Assembly (NCBI RefSeq): GCF_000687165.1
Contig: NZ_JMKU01000012.1
Coordinates: forward strand, 119,683 to 183,682
DNA length: 64,000 bases
Direction: 5' to 3'
From: Paracidovorax oryzae ATCC 19882
GTDB lineage: Bacteria > Pseudomonadota > Gammaproteobacteria > Burkholderiales > Burkholderiaceae_C
Shown: in pieces, positions 18,482 to 28,127 of the stretch
Position numbering within the stretch: the first letter of the stretch is position 1
How the letters are laid out: the number at the start of each line of letters is the position of its first letter
Program-made: the position numbers and the translations under genes
The notes under the pieces: generated by a model
What the model was told of the DNA's origin: nothing
The model's input: the letters and a program-made list of their open reading frames with translations, nothing else
Database searches by the model: none

Positions 18482-20146
18482 TCAAGCCGACAGCAACGCC
18501 GTCCTGCCACCCGCCGGCAGCGCCGCCGCATCGCCATAGGCGCCGGAACCGGGTACCGCCGTGGCATGGCGCGCCACCGCGGCATCGTCCAGATGGAACT
18601 GCTGCACCACCTGCGACAGCCGCGCGGCCTGCTCGCGCAGCGATTCCGCGGCGGCGGCGGACTGCTCCACCAGCGCGGCGTTCTGCTGGGTCATGCGGTC
18701 GATCTCGCCCACGGAGCCGTTGACCTGTCCGATGCCGGAAGACTGCTCGGCGGCGGCGGAGTTGATCTCGCCGATGATGTCCGAGACGCGCTGCACGCTC
18801 TCCACGATCTCCTTCATGGCGGAGCCCGCATCCTCCACGTGGCGCACACCGCCGTTCACAGCGGCCACGCTGGAGCTGATGAGTCCCTTGATCTCGCTGG
18901 CCGCCTGGGCGCTGCGCTGCGCGAGGCTGCGGACCTCGCCGGCCACCACGGCGAAGCCACGGCCCTGCTCGCCGGCCCGCGCGGCCTCCACGGCCGCATT
19001 CAGCGCCAGGATGTTGGTCTGGAAGGCGATGGAGTCGATCAGCCCGATGATGTCGCCGATCTTGCGGCTGGAGGCCGAGATCTCGTGCATGCTGGCCACC
19101 GCCTGCTCCACCACGGCGCCGCCCCGCGTGGCGATGCCCGATGCGGAGGCGACGAGCTGGTTGGCCACCTGCGAGGAGGAGGCCGTCTGCTGCACCGTGG
19201 ACGTGAGCTGCGACAGCGAGGCCACCGCCTCCTGCGCATTGCTGGCGGTCTGCTCCGTGCGCGAGGACAGGTCCTGGTTGCCCGAGGCGATCTCCTGGCT
19301 GGCCGTTGCGATACTCCCGCTCGCATCGCGCACCTGCGACACCAGCGCGCTCAGCCCCTCCTGCATGCCCTGCAGCGAGCGTTGCAGGTCGGCCACCTCG
19401 TCGCGGCCCTCCACGTGCATGCGCTGCGACAGGTCGCCGCCGGCGATGGCCTGGGCCATGCGGCGCGCTTCCACCAGCGGACGGCAGATGGAATTCATGT
19501 TCAGCAGCGTGAGCGGCACCACCACCACCACGGTGATCACCACCGCCAGCGCGAACAGCCACTTGGTCTGCTCGGACACGGTCTGCTGGCGTGCGGTCAC
19601 CTCCGCCACTTCCTTGCGCAGCTCGCTGTCCAGCTGGGCGAGCAGCTTGTCGGCCTCGGCAAATTCCGCCACGGCCTTGGTGCTCATGCGGTTGGCGATG
19701 GTGGCGCTGTCATAGCCGCCGGCCTCGAGCTGGCGCGCGACGCTCGCGAACTGGGTGCGGTAGGCATCGAGCCGCTTCACGATGTCGGTGGCCAGCTGGT
19801 TGTCCTTGTCCTGCCCGCCGTCCTGGAAGCGCGCGGCGGCCTTCTTCGCACGGTCCAGGCTTTCCAGCCAGGCCGCGTGCGATTTCTGCACGCCCTCGGG
19901 CTTCTCGTACTGGATGATCATGTCCTTCTCGTGCTGGCGGATATTGCCCATCTCGCCGCGCAGCTCGGCCATGGCGCTGACTTCCGAGAAGGAATGGCCG
20001 ATGAACTCCTCGCTCATCGCGTGGATGCGGAACATGCCCAGCATGCCCGCACCGCCCAGCAGGCCCAGCAGACACAGTACGACGCCGATGGCCCCGAGCA
20101 TGCGGACACGGATGGTGAACCCGCGCATGAGCGAATCGAATTTCAT
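18482..20146 (-). CDS. Methyl-accepting chemotaxis protein
   Basis: A 554-residue chemoreceptor. A first membrane segment is at about residues 14-38 and a four-helix-bundle ligand domain (Tar/MCP hamper type) runs to about 190. A second membrane segment (WLFALAVVITVVVVVPLTLL) is followed by HAMP and the cytoplasmic signalling domain. The hairpin tip contains the conserved SIAFQTNILALNAAVEAARAGEQGRGFAVVAGEVRSLAQRSA segment. The C-terminal tail lacks an NWETF-like CheR tether. Ligand is not predictable. Monocistronic by position; the 104 bases to copA hold nothing obvious. Confidence 0.95.
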   Translation of the reverse strand: MKFDSLMRGFTIRVRMLGAIGVVLCLLGLLGGAGMLGMFRIHAMSEEFIGHSFSEVSAMAELRGEMGNIRQHEKDMIIQYEKPEGVQKSHAAWLESLDRAKKAAARFQDGGQDKDNQLATDIVKRLDAYRTQFASVARQLEAGGYDSATIANRMSTKAVAEFAEADKLLAQLDSELRKEVAEVTARQQTVSEQTKWLFALAVVITVVVVVPLTLLNMNSICRPLVEARRMAQAIAGGDLSQRMHVEGRDEVADLQRSLQGMQEGLSALVSQVRDASGSIATASQEIASGNQDLSSRTEQTASNAQEAVASLSQLTSTVQQTASSSQVANQLVASASGIATRGGAVVEQAVASMHEISASSRKIGDIIGLIDSIAFQTNILALNAAVEAARAGEQGRGFAVVAGEVRSLAQRSAQAASEIKGLISSSVAAVNGGVRHVEDAGSAMKEIVESVQRVSDIIGEINSAAAEQSSGIGQVNGSVGEIDRMTQQNAALVEQSAAAAESLREQAARLSQVVQQFHLDDAAVARHATAVPGSGAYGDAAALPAGGRTALLSA

Positions 20147-20250
20147 GATTGCCTTCCTCTAATCCCCCCAGCACGTCGATGCGGGCCGGCTATGAATGAA
20201 ACAAAACGTAGCAAAGCGATCACCGAGCGTAACCGAAGCAATTGCAATTC

Positions 20251-22557
20251 TCAAAGACGCCAGCGCTTCAACAGCAAGGCATTTGCCAGCACGCTCACCG
20301 AACTGAGCGCCATGGCCGCCCCCGCCACCACCGGGCTGAGGTAGCCCAGCGCGGCCAGCGGAATGCCCGCAGCGTTGTACACGAACGCCCAGAAGAGGTT
20401 CTGCCTGATCTTGACCACCGTGCGCCGGGATATGTCGATGGCGGCCGCCACCAGCGCCGGATCCCCACGCATGAGCGTGATGCCGGCCGCATGCATGGCC
20501 ACGTCGGTGCCGTTGCCCATGGCAATGCCCACGTCGGCCGCCGCCAGCGCGGGCGCGTCATTCACCCCGTCTCCCACCATGGCCACGACATGCCGGCCCG
20601 GCCCTTGCGGAGCCTGCCCACCGCCGCGTTGGAGTTGCGCCACGCGCTCGGCCTTGCCACCCGGCAGCACCTCGGCCACGACCTCGCCCGCTTCAGGACG
20701 CAGGCCCAGTTGCCGCGCCATCGCCTCGGCCGCCCCGCGGTTGTCGCCCGACACCATGACCACCCGCAGCCCCCGCGACCGCAAAACCTCGATCGCCGCC
20801 GCCGCACCGGGCTTGGGATCGTCCCCGAACGCCAGCACGGCACGCACGGCGTGCCCGCCCTCCGGCAATTCCTCAGCCAGCGCGGATACCGTGGCACCGC
20901 CCTCCTGCAGCGCACGCGCGCGCTCGGCCAGCGGTTGGGGCACCACGGCGCCCAGCGCGGCCATCCAGCGCAGGCTGCCCATGCGCCACAGTGCGCCCCC
21001 GGTCCGGCCCTCCACGCCCTGGCCCGGCACCGCACCCGCGGCTTCGGCGGCCCCAGGCAACGCCAGGCCCCGCTCGCGCGCGGCCTGCAGCGTGGCATGC
21101 GCCAGCGGGTGCCCGCTGCCCGCCTGCAGCGCAGCCGCGGTCACCAGCAGCCCCTGCGCGTCCTGTCCGGGCGCCGCATCGAACGCCTGCAGGCGGGGAC
21201 GGCCCAGCGTCAGGGTGCCCGTCTTGTCGAAGGCGACGGTGTCCACGCCGTGCGCCGCCTCGAGTGCCTCCGCATCCTTGATGAGGATGCCGTGCCGCGC
21301 GGCCACGCCCGTGCCCGCCATGATCGCGGCCGGCGTGGCCAGACCCAGCGCGCAGGGGCAGGCGATCACCAGCACGGCCACGGCGTGGATCAGCGCGGCC
21401 TCCAGGCCTGCGCCCCAGGCCAGCCAGCCCAGCAGCGTGCACAGCGCCAGCAACAGGACTGCCGGCACGAACACGGCAGAGACGCGGTCCACCAGCCGCT
21501 GGATCGGGGCCTTGGCGGCCTGCGCGTCCTCCACCAGCCGGATGATGCGCGCCAGTACCGTCTCAGCGCCCACGGCCGTCACCCGCACCACCACGCGGCC
21601 ATCGCCGTTCACGGATCCGCCCGTCACCGGGTCGTCCGGGCCTCGCGCCACCGGCAGCGGCTCGCCGGTCAGCATGGATTCGTCCACCTGCGTGTGTCCT
21701 TCGAGCACCGTGCCGTCCACCGGCAGGCGTTCGCCAGGGCGCACGGCGATGCGGTCCCCTGCCATCAGCTCGGCCACGGGCACGTCCACCTCACCGTCCG
21801 GACCGATCCAGTGCGCGGCGTCCGGCCGCAGCGCATGCAGCGCGCGGATCGCCGCCGTGGTCTGCCGCTTGGCGCGCGCCTCCAGCCACTTGCCCAGCAG
21901 CACCAGGGTGATGACCACGGCCGACGCCTCGAAGTACAGGTGCGGCGCATGCCCCGCCCCATGCCCGGACGCAAGCCAGAGCCACAGCGACAGCCCGTAG
22001 GCCGCGCTGGTGCCGATGGCCACGAGCAGGTCCATGTTGCCGGCGCGCGCACGCAGCGCATGCCAGCCCGCCCGGTAGAAGCGCGCGCCCAGCACGAACT
22101 GCACGGGCGTGGCCAGCAGCCACTGCAGCCAGGCCGGCGGCATCCAGTCCCGCCCCGCCAGGCCGCCGAGCATGGGCAGCACCAGCGGCAGCGACAGCGC
22201 GATGCCCGCCGCCACCGGTGCGAAGCCGGCCCAGGGCGAGGCCGCATCCGGCGGCTCCGGTGCATCCGCCGCGCGCGGTTCGTAGCCCGCATGGCGCACG
22301 GCGCGGCGCAGCAGCCCGTCCATGGAGGCCGGCGCTCCGTCCGGCGCGGCGGCATAGACCACGTGCGCGCGCTCGGTGGCCAGGTTGACCTCGGCGCTGC
22401 GCACGCCCGGCACCTTGCGCAGTGCGCGCTCCACGCGGCCCGAACAGCTCGCGCAGGTCATGCCGCCGATGCCCAGGTCCAGGGACCGATCCACCAGCGC
22501 GGACGTGGTGGCCGGAGTGGAAGTCGGGACGGAGGAAGAATCGGGGGAAGCATCCAT
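20251..22557 (-). CDS. copA: Copper-exporting P1B-type ATPase (CopA)
   Basis: A 768-residue inner-membrane ATPase that exports Cu(I). One N-terminal HMA domain has GMTCASC (Cys35, Cys38). Eight membrane helices include the CPC metal site ([11 protein letters not shown], about residue 398). The phosphorylation motif DKTGTLT is near residue 442, HP near 480 and GDGVND near the C-terminus. The leader before the HMA domain is Ser/Thr-rich and about 25 residues. A MerR-type promoter with a 19-bp spacer lies directly upstream. It is divergent from copZ-cueR, forming a compact copper-homeostasis cluster. Confidence 0.96.
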   Translation of the reverse strand: MDASPDSSSVPTSTPATTSALVDRSLDLGIGGMTCASCSGRVERALRKVPGVRSAEVNLATERAHVVYAAAPDGAPASMDGLLRRAVRHAGYEPRAADAPEPPDAASPWAGFAPVAAGIALSLPLVLPMLGGLAGRDWMPPAWLQWLLATPVQFVLGARFYRAGWHALRARAGNMDLLVAIGTSAAYGLSLWLWLASGHGAGHAPHLYFEASAVVITLVLLGKWLEARAKRQTTAAIRALHALRPDAAHWIGPDGEVDVPVAELMAGDRIAVRPGERLPVDGTVLEGHTQVDESMLTGEPLPVARGPDDPVTGGSVNGDGRVVVRVTAVGAETVLARIIRLVEDAQAAKAPIQRLVDRVSAVFVPAVLLLALCTLLGWLAWGAGLEAALIHAVAVLVIACPCALGLATPAAIMAGTGVAARHGILIKDAEALEAAHGVDTVAFDKTGTLTLGRPRLQAFDAAPGQDAQGLLVTAAALQAGSGHPLAHATLQAARERGLALPGAAEAAGAVPGQGVEGRTGGALWRMGSLRWMAALGAVVPQPLAERARALQEGGATVSALAEELPEGGHAVRAVLAFGDDPKPGAAAAIEVLRSRGLRVVMVSGDNRGAAEAMARQLGLRPEAGEVVAEVLPGGKAERVAQLQRGGGQAPQGPGRHVVAMVGDGVNDAPALAAADVGIAMGNGTDVAMHAAGITLMRGDPALVAAAIDISRRTVVKIRQNLFWAFVYNAAGIPLAALGYLSPVVAGAAMALSSVSVLANALLLKRWRL

Positions 22558-22563
22558 GCTGGC

Positions 22564-22594
22564 ACCTTAACCCCTGACATCATGGCAAGGTCAA
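22564..22594 (-). promoter_or_regulatory. CueR-type promoter of copA
   Basis: On the minus strand TTGACC and TAAGGT are separated by 19 bp, the overlong spacer typical of MerR-family promoters. The spacer contains a CCTTGCC / TCAGGGG dyad like the CueR operator. It ends a few bases before the copA ATG, so the mRNA would have a very short leader. Confidence 0.8.
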
Positions 22595-22619
22595 GGCCCG
22601 CGCCACATCCGGCCGGTGC

Positions 22620-22650
22620 TTGACTCTGCCACCATGTCAGGCTTCAAGAT
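22620..22650 (+). promoter_or_regulatory. CueR-type promoter of copZ-cueR
   Basis: TTGACT and CAAGAT are spaced 19 bp apart. The spacer shares TGCCA-NN-ATGTCAGG with the copA promoter on the opposite strand, which supports one regulator for both. Transcription would give a leader of about 40 bases to copZ. Confidence 0.78.
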
Positions 22651-22698
22651 ACCGACATCCATCCGTTCATTTCACCGATTCTCGAAAAGGAGACCACC

Positions 22699-22896
22699 AT
22701 GCAACATAGCTTCCAGGTCCAAGGCATGACCTGCGGCCACTGCGAACGCGCCGTCGTCCACGCCGTGCGCGGCGTCGACACCGACGCCACCGTGCAGGTG
22801 GACCTGCCCACCGGCCGCGTCGTGGTGGAAAGCGACAGCCCCCGCGAGGCGCTGGCCGCCGCCATCACCGAAGAGGGCTACACCGTCGCCGCATGA
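22699..22896 (+). CDS. copZ: Copper chaperone CopZ (HMA domain)
   Basis: A 65-residue stand-alone heavy-metal-associated domain with GMTCGHC (two copper-binding cysteines) and the C-terminal EEGYTV expected of the ferredoxin-like fold. It carries Cu(I) in the cytoplasm, probably to CopA. A strong ribosome-binding site (AAAAGGAGA) precedes the ATG. Its stop overlaps the cueR start as ATGA. Confidence 0.95.
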   Translation: MQHSFQVQGMTCGHCERAVVHAVRGVDTDATVQVDLPTGRVVVESDSPREALAAAITEEGYTVAA

Positions 22897-23378
22897 GCGC
22901 GGCACCGAAGCGACGCCGCGCCGGGCGCACGAACCCGCCATCCGGCACGGCACAGGAATCCCCGGCCACGGCAGCGGCCGGTCCCGTGCCCATCGGCACG
23001 GCTGCCGCGCGGGCGGGCGTCTCGCAGCGCATGGTCCGCCACTACGAAGCACTCGGCCTGCTGCGGGACGTGGCGCGCACGGACAGCGGCTACCGCCAGT
23101 ACACCGAAGCGGATGTCCACACCCTGCGCTTCATCCGCCGCGCGCGCGACCTGGGCTTCTCCATGGAAGAGATCGCCACCCTGCTCGGCCTCTGGCAGGA
23201 CCAGCGCCGCGCCAGCCGCGAGGTCAAACGCATCGCCCAGGCCCACATCGACGACCTGGGCCGCCGCATCGCCGCCATGCAGGCCATGCAGCGCTCGCTG
23301 CAGCAGCTGGTGGGCTGCTGCCAGGGGGATGGGCGGCCGGATTGTCCGATCCTGGATGACCTGGCGGGGAGCGGCTGA
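22893..23378 (+). CDS. cueR: MerR-family copper-responsive regulator CueR
   Basis: A 161-residue MerR-type activator. The helix-turn-helix starts near residue 33 (IGTAAARAGVSQRMVRHYE). The coiled-coil dimerisation helix follows, then a metal loop with Cys143 and Cys151 eight residues apart, the same spacing as the copper-binding Cys112 and Cys120 of E. coli CueR, followed by PIL. The extra N-terminal arm of about 30 residues (KRRRAGR, then Pro/Ala-rich) is unusual for CueR. It probably controls copZ-cueR and copA through the two 19-bp-spacer promoters. The following 275 bases to the thiolase hold nothing recognised. Confidence 0.93.
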   Translation: MSAAPKRRRAGRTNPPSGTAQESPATAAAGPVPIGTAAARAGVSQRMVRHYEALGLLRDVARTDSGYRQYTEADVHTLRFIRRARDLGFSMEEIATLLGLWQDQRRASREVKRIAQAHIDDLGRRIAAMQAMQRSLQQLVGCCQGDGRPDCPILDDLAGSG

Positions 23379-23653
23379 AGCGCAAAGCAGAGCAGGCAGG
23401 CTTTGATCCAGAGAGGTATGGAACATCTACCTCCAAAATTTATCCTTTCAAGTCAACTACTTATAAAACCCGTAAGGTTTAAGAGTTTCGCTCGTCCCAA
23501 GGTCCTTACGTCCAATGCGATGACGCCTTGGCGCCACTGCGTGCGAGACCACAGACCTACGATGGCGGCATAGATCGCTGTTCAGAACCTGATGGCAACA
23601 CGCCTCTGGGCATTCGATCTTTCCGCTTTTCTTTCTTCGAAGGACCACCAGCC

Positions 23654-24844
23654 ATGCCTCCACGCGACATCCTCATCGCCTCCATCGCCCGCACCGCTAT
23701 CGGCACCTTCGGCGGCTCGCTCAAGGACATCCCCAACACCCAGCTCGCCACCACGGCCGTGCGCGCGGCCATCGAGCGCAGCGGCATCGCGGCCGATGCA
23801 GTCGGCCACGTGGTGATGGGCAACGTGATCCCCACCGACACGAAGGACGCCTACCTCGCGCGCGTGGCGGCCATCGACGCGGGCTGCCCGGTGGAGACGC
23901 CGGCCTTCAACGTCAACCGCCTCTGCGGCTCGGGCCTGCAGGCCATCGTGTCGGCGGCGCAGGCCATCGCGCTGGGCGACTGCGACGTGGCCATCGGCGG
24001 CGGCAGCGAATCGATGAGCCGGGGCCCCTATTTCGACACCGCTGCCCGCTGGGGCGCGCGCATGGGCGACGCCAGGAGCATCGACTACATGCTGGGCATC
24101 CTGCACGACCCCTGGCAGAAGATGCACATGGGCATCACCGCCGAGAACGTGGCCGAGCGCTACCGCATCGGCCGCGAGGCGCAGGACCGGCTGGCCTTCG
24201 AAAGCCAGCGCCGCGCCGCCGCCGCCATCGAAGCCGGCCATTTCAAGGAGCAGATCGTTCCGGTGGAAATCCCCGGCCGCAAGGGCACGACCACGCTGTT
24301 CGACACCGACGAGCACGTCCGTGGCGGCACCACGGTGGAGGTGCTGGCCGGCATGAAGCCCGCGTTCAGGAAGGACGGCGGCACGGTCACGGCGGGCAAC
24401 GCCTCGGGCATCAACGACGGCGCAGCCGCCGTGGTGCTGGTGGCGGGCGACCGCGCGGCCGCATTGGGCGCCAGGCCGCTGGCGCGCCTGGTCGGCTATG
24501 CGCACGCCGGCGTAGACCCGGCCTACATGGGCATCGGCCCGGTGCCCGCCACGCGCGCGGTGCTGCAGCGCACGGGTCTGTCGGTGCAGGACATGGACGT
24601 GATCGAGGCCAACGAAGCCTTCGCCGCCCAGGCCTGCGCCGTGATCCAGGAACTGGGCCTGGACCCGGCGAAGGTGAACCCGAACGGCTCGGGCATCTCC
24701 CTGGGGCACCCGGTGGGCGCCACGGGCGCCATCATCACCGCCAAGGCCATCGCGGAACTGCACCGCACCCGGGGGCGCTACGCGCTGGTGACGATGTGCA
24801 TCGGCGGCGGACAGGGCATCGCCGCCATCTTCGAACGTGTTTGA
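23654..24844 (+). CDS. Acetyl-CoA C-acetyltransferase (thiolase)
   Basis: A 396-residue thiolase. The nucleophile Cys91 is in [14 protein letters not shown], the conserved NEAFAAQA motif is near 318, His of [13 protein letters not shown] is near 352, and the second catalytic Cys is in [10 protein letters not shown] near 382. The ATG at 23654 starts the first beta strand ([11 protein letters not shown]). It condenses two acetyl-CoA or cleaves acetoacetyl-CoA; roles in polyhydroxybutyrate synthesis or beta-oxidation cannot be separated from sequence. It stands alone, without phaB or phaC in the window. Confidence 0.94.
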   Translation: MPPRDILIASIARTAIGTFGGSLKDIPNTQLATTAVRAAIERSGIAADAVGHVVMGNVIPTDTKDAYLARVAAIDAGCPVETPAFNVNRLCGSGLQAIVSAAQAIALGDCDVAIGGGSESMSRGPYFDTAARWGARMGDARSIDYMLGILHDPWQKMHMGITAENVAERYRIGREAQDRLAFESQRRAAAAIEAGHFKEQIVPVEIPGRKGTTTLFDTDEHVRGGTTVEVLAGMKPAFRKDGGTVTAGNASGINDGAAAVVLVAGDRAAALGARPLARLVGYAHAGVDPAYMGIGPVPATRAVLQRTGLSVQDMDVIEANEAFAAQACAVIQELGLDPAKVNPNGSGISLGHPVGATGAIITAKAIAELHRTRGRYALVTMCIGGGQGIAAIFERV

Positions 24845-24920
24845 AACGATTGGAAACAGCGCCAGCAAACCGCACAAGGCCGACTAGGATCGCCTCCTTT
24901 GCGCGACCATCACACAACCG

Positions 24921-25313
24921 ATGCCATACATCTACCAGAATGCCGCAGCGCTCGAGGGAACCGACAAGGTCGGCAGCAAGCACTGCGTTGCGCTCCTGCA
25001 GCACTACGCCCAACTGCCGCACACCAGCAACTGGAAGCAGGGCGAGACCGTGTTCGGCAATGCCGCCATCAAGAAAGGCACGGCCATCGCTACGTTCAAC
25101 AGCGCCGGCAAGTACGGCAGCCTGCCCACCGGCAACCATGCGGCCTTCTTCATCTCGCAGGATGCCGGCGGCATCTGGATCATGGACCAGTGGCTGAGCG
25201 ATACGCAAAAGCCCAAGGTGTCGATGCGCTACGTGCGTCCCAAGCCCCAGCGCAAGAACGGCGACTACACCGATCCCAGCAACAACGCCGCGGCGTATTC
25301 CGTCATCGAGTGA
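24921..25313 (+). CDS. BPSL0067-family protein, probable peptidoglycan amidase effector
   Basis: A 130-residue protein without signal peptide that resembles the BPSL0067 family. The pattern GSKHCVALLQHY (Cys22), then GNHAAFFI (His73) and WIMDQW (Asp89) looks like an NlpC/P60- or CHAP-type Cys-His-Asp catalytic set, as in type VI amidase effectors (Tae). The next gene encodes a secreted STY0301-like protein 22 bases downstream, the usual partner. I infer an antibacterial effector and immunity pair delivered by a type VI system outside the window. An intracellular cysteine hydrolase of other function is the alternative. Confidence 0.72.
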   Translation: MPYIYQNAAALEGTDKVGSKHCVALLQHYAQLPHTSNWKQGETVFGNAAIKKGTAIATFNSAGKYGSLPTGNHAAFFISQDAGGIWIMDQWLSDTQKPKVSMRYVRPKPQRKNGDYTDPSNNAAAYSVIE

Positions 25314-25335
25314 AGAGAACGAACCAGGCCTTTCC

Positions 25336-25809
25336 ATGACTCCTTCTCCCGCACCCCGTTCCCAGGCCGGCCGGCCCCCCCTGCTGGCCCTCCTCCTCCT
25401 GGCAGCCACCGGCCTGCCCGGTGCGGCCATGGCCGCCTCCGCCACGCTGGAATGCCCGGCCACGGTCCAGCTCGACGCCCCCCGGGTCACCGCGTCCGGC
25501 CTGCCAGCCGGCACCGACATCGTGCTGGACACGCGGCCGCTGCGCCTGACGGGATACAACTTGTTCGACGGCCCGCCCGCGCAGGGAGCCGCCCTGGTCC
25601 CGCAGTCGGACAAGCCCGGCAAGGGCGGCTCCACCGCCATGTGGTCCTTCGAGGGCGACTACCCTCAGGGCAAGTTCCTGTCGTGCGACTACGCTGGTGG
25701 CACGGTGCGCCTGGCCCAGCGCGCGGACGATGCCGTGAAGCGCTGCACGGCCGTGTCGCGCACGTCCGGCAAGCCGGCCGTGCTGCAGGTACGGTTCCAA
25801 TGCGAGTGA
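25336..25809 (+). CDS. STY0301-like secreted protein, probable immunity partner
   Basis: A 157-residue protein with a clear signal peptide (hydrophobic LLALLLLAATGLPG, cleavage near AMA, residue 33). The mature part has four cysteines (about 40, 116, 136 and 156) probably forming two disulfides and is beta-rich. The segment SFEGDYPQGKFLSCDYAGGTVRLAQR and the ending RFQCE fit the STY0301 family. Periplasmic localisation and the close upstream amidase-like gene support a role in protecting the cell from that enzyme. Function is inferred from context. Confidence 0.7.
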   Translation: MTPSPAPRSQAGRPPLLALLLLAATGLPGAAMAASATLECPATVQLDAPRVTASGLPAGTDIVLDTRPLRLTGYNLFDGPPAQGAALVPQSDKPGKGGSTAMWSFEGDYPQGKFLSCDYAGGTVRLAQRADDAVKRCTAVSRTSGKPAVLQVRFQCE

Positions 25810-25843
25810 CGTTACCGCCGCGCTGGCGGACCGCCAGCACATG

Positions 25844-25870
25844 AAATCCGCCGCCACGGCGGATTTTTCA
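25844..25870. terminator. Bidirectional terminator
   Basis: AAATCCGCCG-CCA-CGGCGGATTT is a near-perfect hairpin with T on the right and A on the left, so it can end transcription from the STY0301-like gene and from the convergent DUF3297 gene, whose stop lies inside it. Confidence 0.85.
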
Positions 25871-26116
25871 TTTGTAGAACGCTTCCACCGTTCCCTTGAG
25901 CGTGAGCAGCAGCGGACGGCCCTTGCGGTCCACCGTCTTGCCGGCCGGCACCTTGATCCAGCCCTCGCTCACGCAGTATTCCTCCACGTCGAAGCGCTCC
26001 TTGCCGTTGAAGCGGATGCCGATGTCGTGCTCGAATACGGCGGGCACGTGGAATTGGCTGCGCGGATCGATGGAAAGATGGTCGGGAAGTTCGGGGCGTT
26101 GCGCGGCGTCGGTCAC
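25868..26116 (-). CDS. DUF3297 family protein
   Basis: An 82-residue protein starting at a GTG (26116). It contains PELPDHLSIDPRSQFHVPAVFEHDIGIRFNG and EEYCVSEGWIKVPAGKTVDRKGRPLL, the conserved body of DUF3297 (a small glutathione-peroxidase-associated-like domain of unknown function). The family normally begins at this point (TDAAQRP), so the longer open frame upstream was rejected. Convergent with the effector pair and divergent from a lipoprotein gene. Confidence 0.85.
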   Translation of the reverse strand: MTDAAQRPELPDHLSIDPRSQFHVPAVFEHDIGIRFNGKERFDVEEYCVSEGWIKVPAGKTVDRKGRPLLLTLKGTVEAFYK

Positions 26117-26256
26117 GGGAAGCGTCCTGGAATCGTTCGGAAAAGAGAAAAGGAAAAGCCGGATTGTCCGGCAAATGCCGTAACCGCTGCGCATTCACTC
26201 GTTTCATATAGTTACAATCCCGCGCTTCCAACCCAACAGCAAGGAAGAGGGATTTC

Positions 26257-26727
26257 ATGCAACGCATGGTTTTGGGGGCCGCGGCGGCCCTGGCACTGAC
26301 GGGCTGCGCTTCGGTGATGAACGACACCACGCAACCGATGAAGATCGAGACCAGGAACGACAAGGGCGATCTCGTTTCTGGCGCCGAATGCAATGTCACC
26401 AACGACTACGGCACTACGGCGGTGAAGTCCGGCGTCACGTCGCAGGTGCGCCGTTCCGGCAAGGATCTGGACATCGTCTGCAAGGATCCCCAGCATCCCG
26501 ACGCCATCGGCCGCGGCATCTCGCGCGCCAACGCCGGCCTGGCAGGCAACATCATCTTCGGCGGCGGCATCGGCGCCATCATCGACCACAACAAGGGCAC
26601 CGCCTATACCTACCCCACCTGGGTGCAGTTGGTGTTCGGCCAGACGCTGGTGTTCGACCGTTCCGCCGAGAAGGAGGGTGCTCCCGTCATCGGCACCGCT
26701 CCGGCGGCAGTGGCCAAGGCCCCCTGA
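26257..26727 (+). CDS. Small lipoprotein of unknown function
   Basis: A 156-residue protein with a type II signal peptide and lipobox LTGC (Cys17). The mature part has SVMNDTTQPMKIETR, a pair of cysteines (about 46 and 73), and a glycine-rich hydrophobic stretch NIIFGGGIGAIIDHNKGTAYTYP near residues 96-118, a pattern seen in widespread proteobacterial lipoproteins. The region could insert in or span a membrane. A purine-rich AAGGAAGAGG precedes the ATG and a terminator follows. No function is assigned. Confidence 0.85.
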   Translation: MQRMVLGAAAALALTGCASVMNDTTQPMKIETRNDKGDLVSGAECNVTNDYGTTAVKSGVTSQVRRSGKDLDIVCKDPQHPDAIGRGISRANAGLAGNIIFGGGIGAIIDHNKGTAYTYPTWVQLVFGQTLVFDRSAEKEGAPVIGTAPAAVAKAP

Positions 26728-26759
26728 CGACGGTTCCCGGACCTTCCGATCCGTCGCAG

Positions 26760-26793
26760 GCCGCGTCTTCCCGCCAGGGAGGCGCGGCTTTTT
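26760..26793 (+). terminator. Rho-independent terminator after the lipoprotein gene
   Basis: GCCGCG and CGCGGC arms enclose a GC-rich inner hairpin (CCCGCCAGGGAGG) and are followed by TTTTT. Confidence 0.75.
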
Positions 26794-26823
26794 CTTCGGC
26801 TGCCGTGCGGCAGCCTTCCCCGT

Positions 26824-28077
26824 TCAGCGCAGCATCGCATACCCCACCGCGATCGCGGCGGCCAGCCCCACGGCATCGGCGAAGAGCGCGCAGGCCAGGG
26901 CATGTCGCGTGTGCTTCACGCCCACGCTGCCGAAGTACACCGCCAGCACGTAGAAGGTGGTCTCAGCAGAACCCTGCATGACCGCGGCGAGGCGCCCGGC
27001 GAACGAGTCCACGCCGTGCGCCTGCATCACGTCGATCATCAGCCCGCGCGCGCCCGCGCCGGACAGCACCCGCATCAACCCCACCGGCAGGGCCGGCAGG
27101 AAATCCGTGTTCCAGCCCAGCGCCGCCACGCCCGCGCCGACGGCCGCGAGCAGAGCATCCATGCAACCGGCCGCGCGGAAGACGCCGATGGCCACCAGGA
27201 TCGCCACCAGGTAGGGAACGATCTGCACGGCCACGCCGAAGCCTTCCTTGGCGCCGTCGATGAAGGCTTCGTACACGTTGATGCGGCGCACCGCCCCGGC
27301 CAGGATGAAGAGCATCACGATGCCGAGGATCACCGCCGCGCCGATGGTGCCCGCGATGCGGGACGCCTGCTCGGCCGGCAGCCGGCCCAGCGCCCATACG
27401 GCCGCGCCCAGCAGCCCGGACACGGCCGCCAGCGGCAGCAGCAGCCGGGGGCGCCAGAGCGGCAGCCGCTGGCACAGACCCACGGCCAGCACGCCCGCGA
27501 TCAGCGCGATGAAGGTGACCAGCAGTGTGGGCAGGAAGATGTCCGCCGCGTTGAAGCCGGCGCCCAGCCCCTGCTGCACGGCGACGCTCTGGCGGATCGC
27601 GATCACCGACGTGGGGATCAGCGTGAGCCCGGCCGTGTTCATGACCACGAACATGATCTGTGCATCGCTGGCCGTGTCGCGGGGGCCTGTCTGCAGCGAC
27701 TGCAGCTCGCGCATGGCGGTGAGCCCCAGCGGCGTGGCCGCGTTGTCCAGGCCCAGCAGGTTGGCCGAGAAATTCATGGTCATCGCGCCCTGCGCCGGAT
27801 GGCCCTGCGGCACCCCGGGAAAGAGGCGCCGCAGCAGCGGGCCGGCCGCGCGCGCGAGCAGCTCCACCATGCCGGCGCGCTCGCCCACGCGCATCAGTCC
27901 CAGCCAGAGCGCCATCACGCCGGCCAGGCCCAGGGAGATCTCGAAACCCGAGCGCGCGGCCGTGAACATTGCGGCCAGCAGCGCCTGGAAGACATCCGCG
28001 TCGCCCAGGGCCCAGCGCGCGGCGGCGGTCACGAACGCGATGGTGAAAAAGCCGATCCAGACCCAGTTGAGCGCCAT
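26824..28077 (-). CDS. SpmA-SpmB-like fused membrane protein (nucleoside recognition/Gate domains)
   Basis: A 417-residue multi-spanning inner-membrane protein. The N-terminal half (MNFSANLLGLDNAATPLGLTAMRELQ, MNTAGLTLIPTSVIAIRQ) corresponds to spore maturation protein A and the C-terminal half (MDVMQAHGVDSFAGRLAAVMQGSAETTFYVLAVYFGSVGVK) to SpmB. Both halves carry the Gate/nucleoside-recognition domain (PF07670). Fused forms are common in non-sporulating proteobacteria, where the role is unknown; transport is a guess. It stands between two convergent or parallel units, 50 bp before rdgC in the same direction. Confidence 0.88.
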   Translation of the reverse strand: MALNWVWIGFFTIAFVTAAARWALGDADVFQALLAAMFTAARSGFEISLGLAGVMALWLGLMRVGERAGMVELLARAAGPLLRRLFPGVPQGHPAQGAMTMNFSANLLGLDNAATPLGLTAMRELQSLQTGPRDTASDAQIMFVVMNTAGLTLIPTSVIAIRQSVAVQQGLGAGFNAADIFLPTLLVTFIALIAGVLAVGLCQRLPLWRPRLLLPLAAVSGLLGAAVWALGRLPAEQASRIAGTIGAAVILGIVMLFILAGAVRRINVYEAFIDGAKEGFGVAVQIVPYLVAILVAIGVFRAAGCMDALLAAVGAGVAALGWNTDFLPALPVGLMRVLSGAGARGLMIDVMQAHGVDSFAGRLAAVMQGSAETTFYVLAVYFGSVGVKHTRHALACALFADAVGLAAAIAVGYAMLR

Positions 28078-28127
28078 GGGAGGCGATGGTAGCCGCGGCG
28101 CGCAGGCCCCCGGACCGTGCTGCCCGG

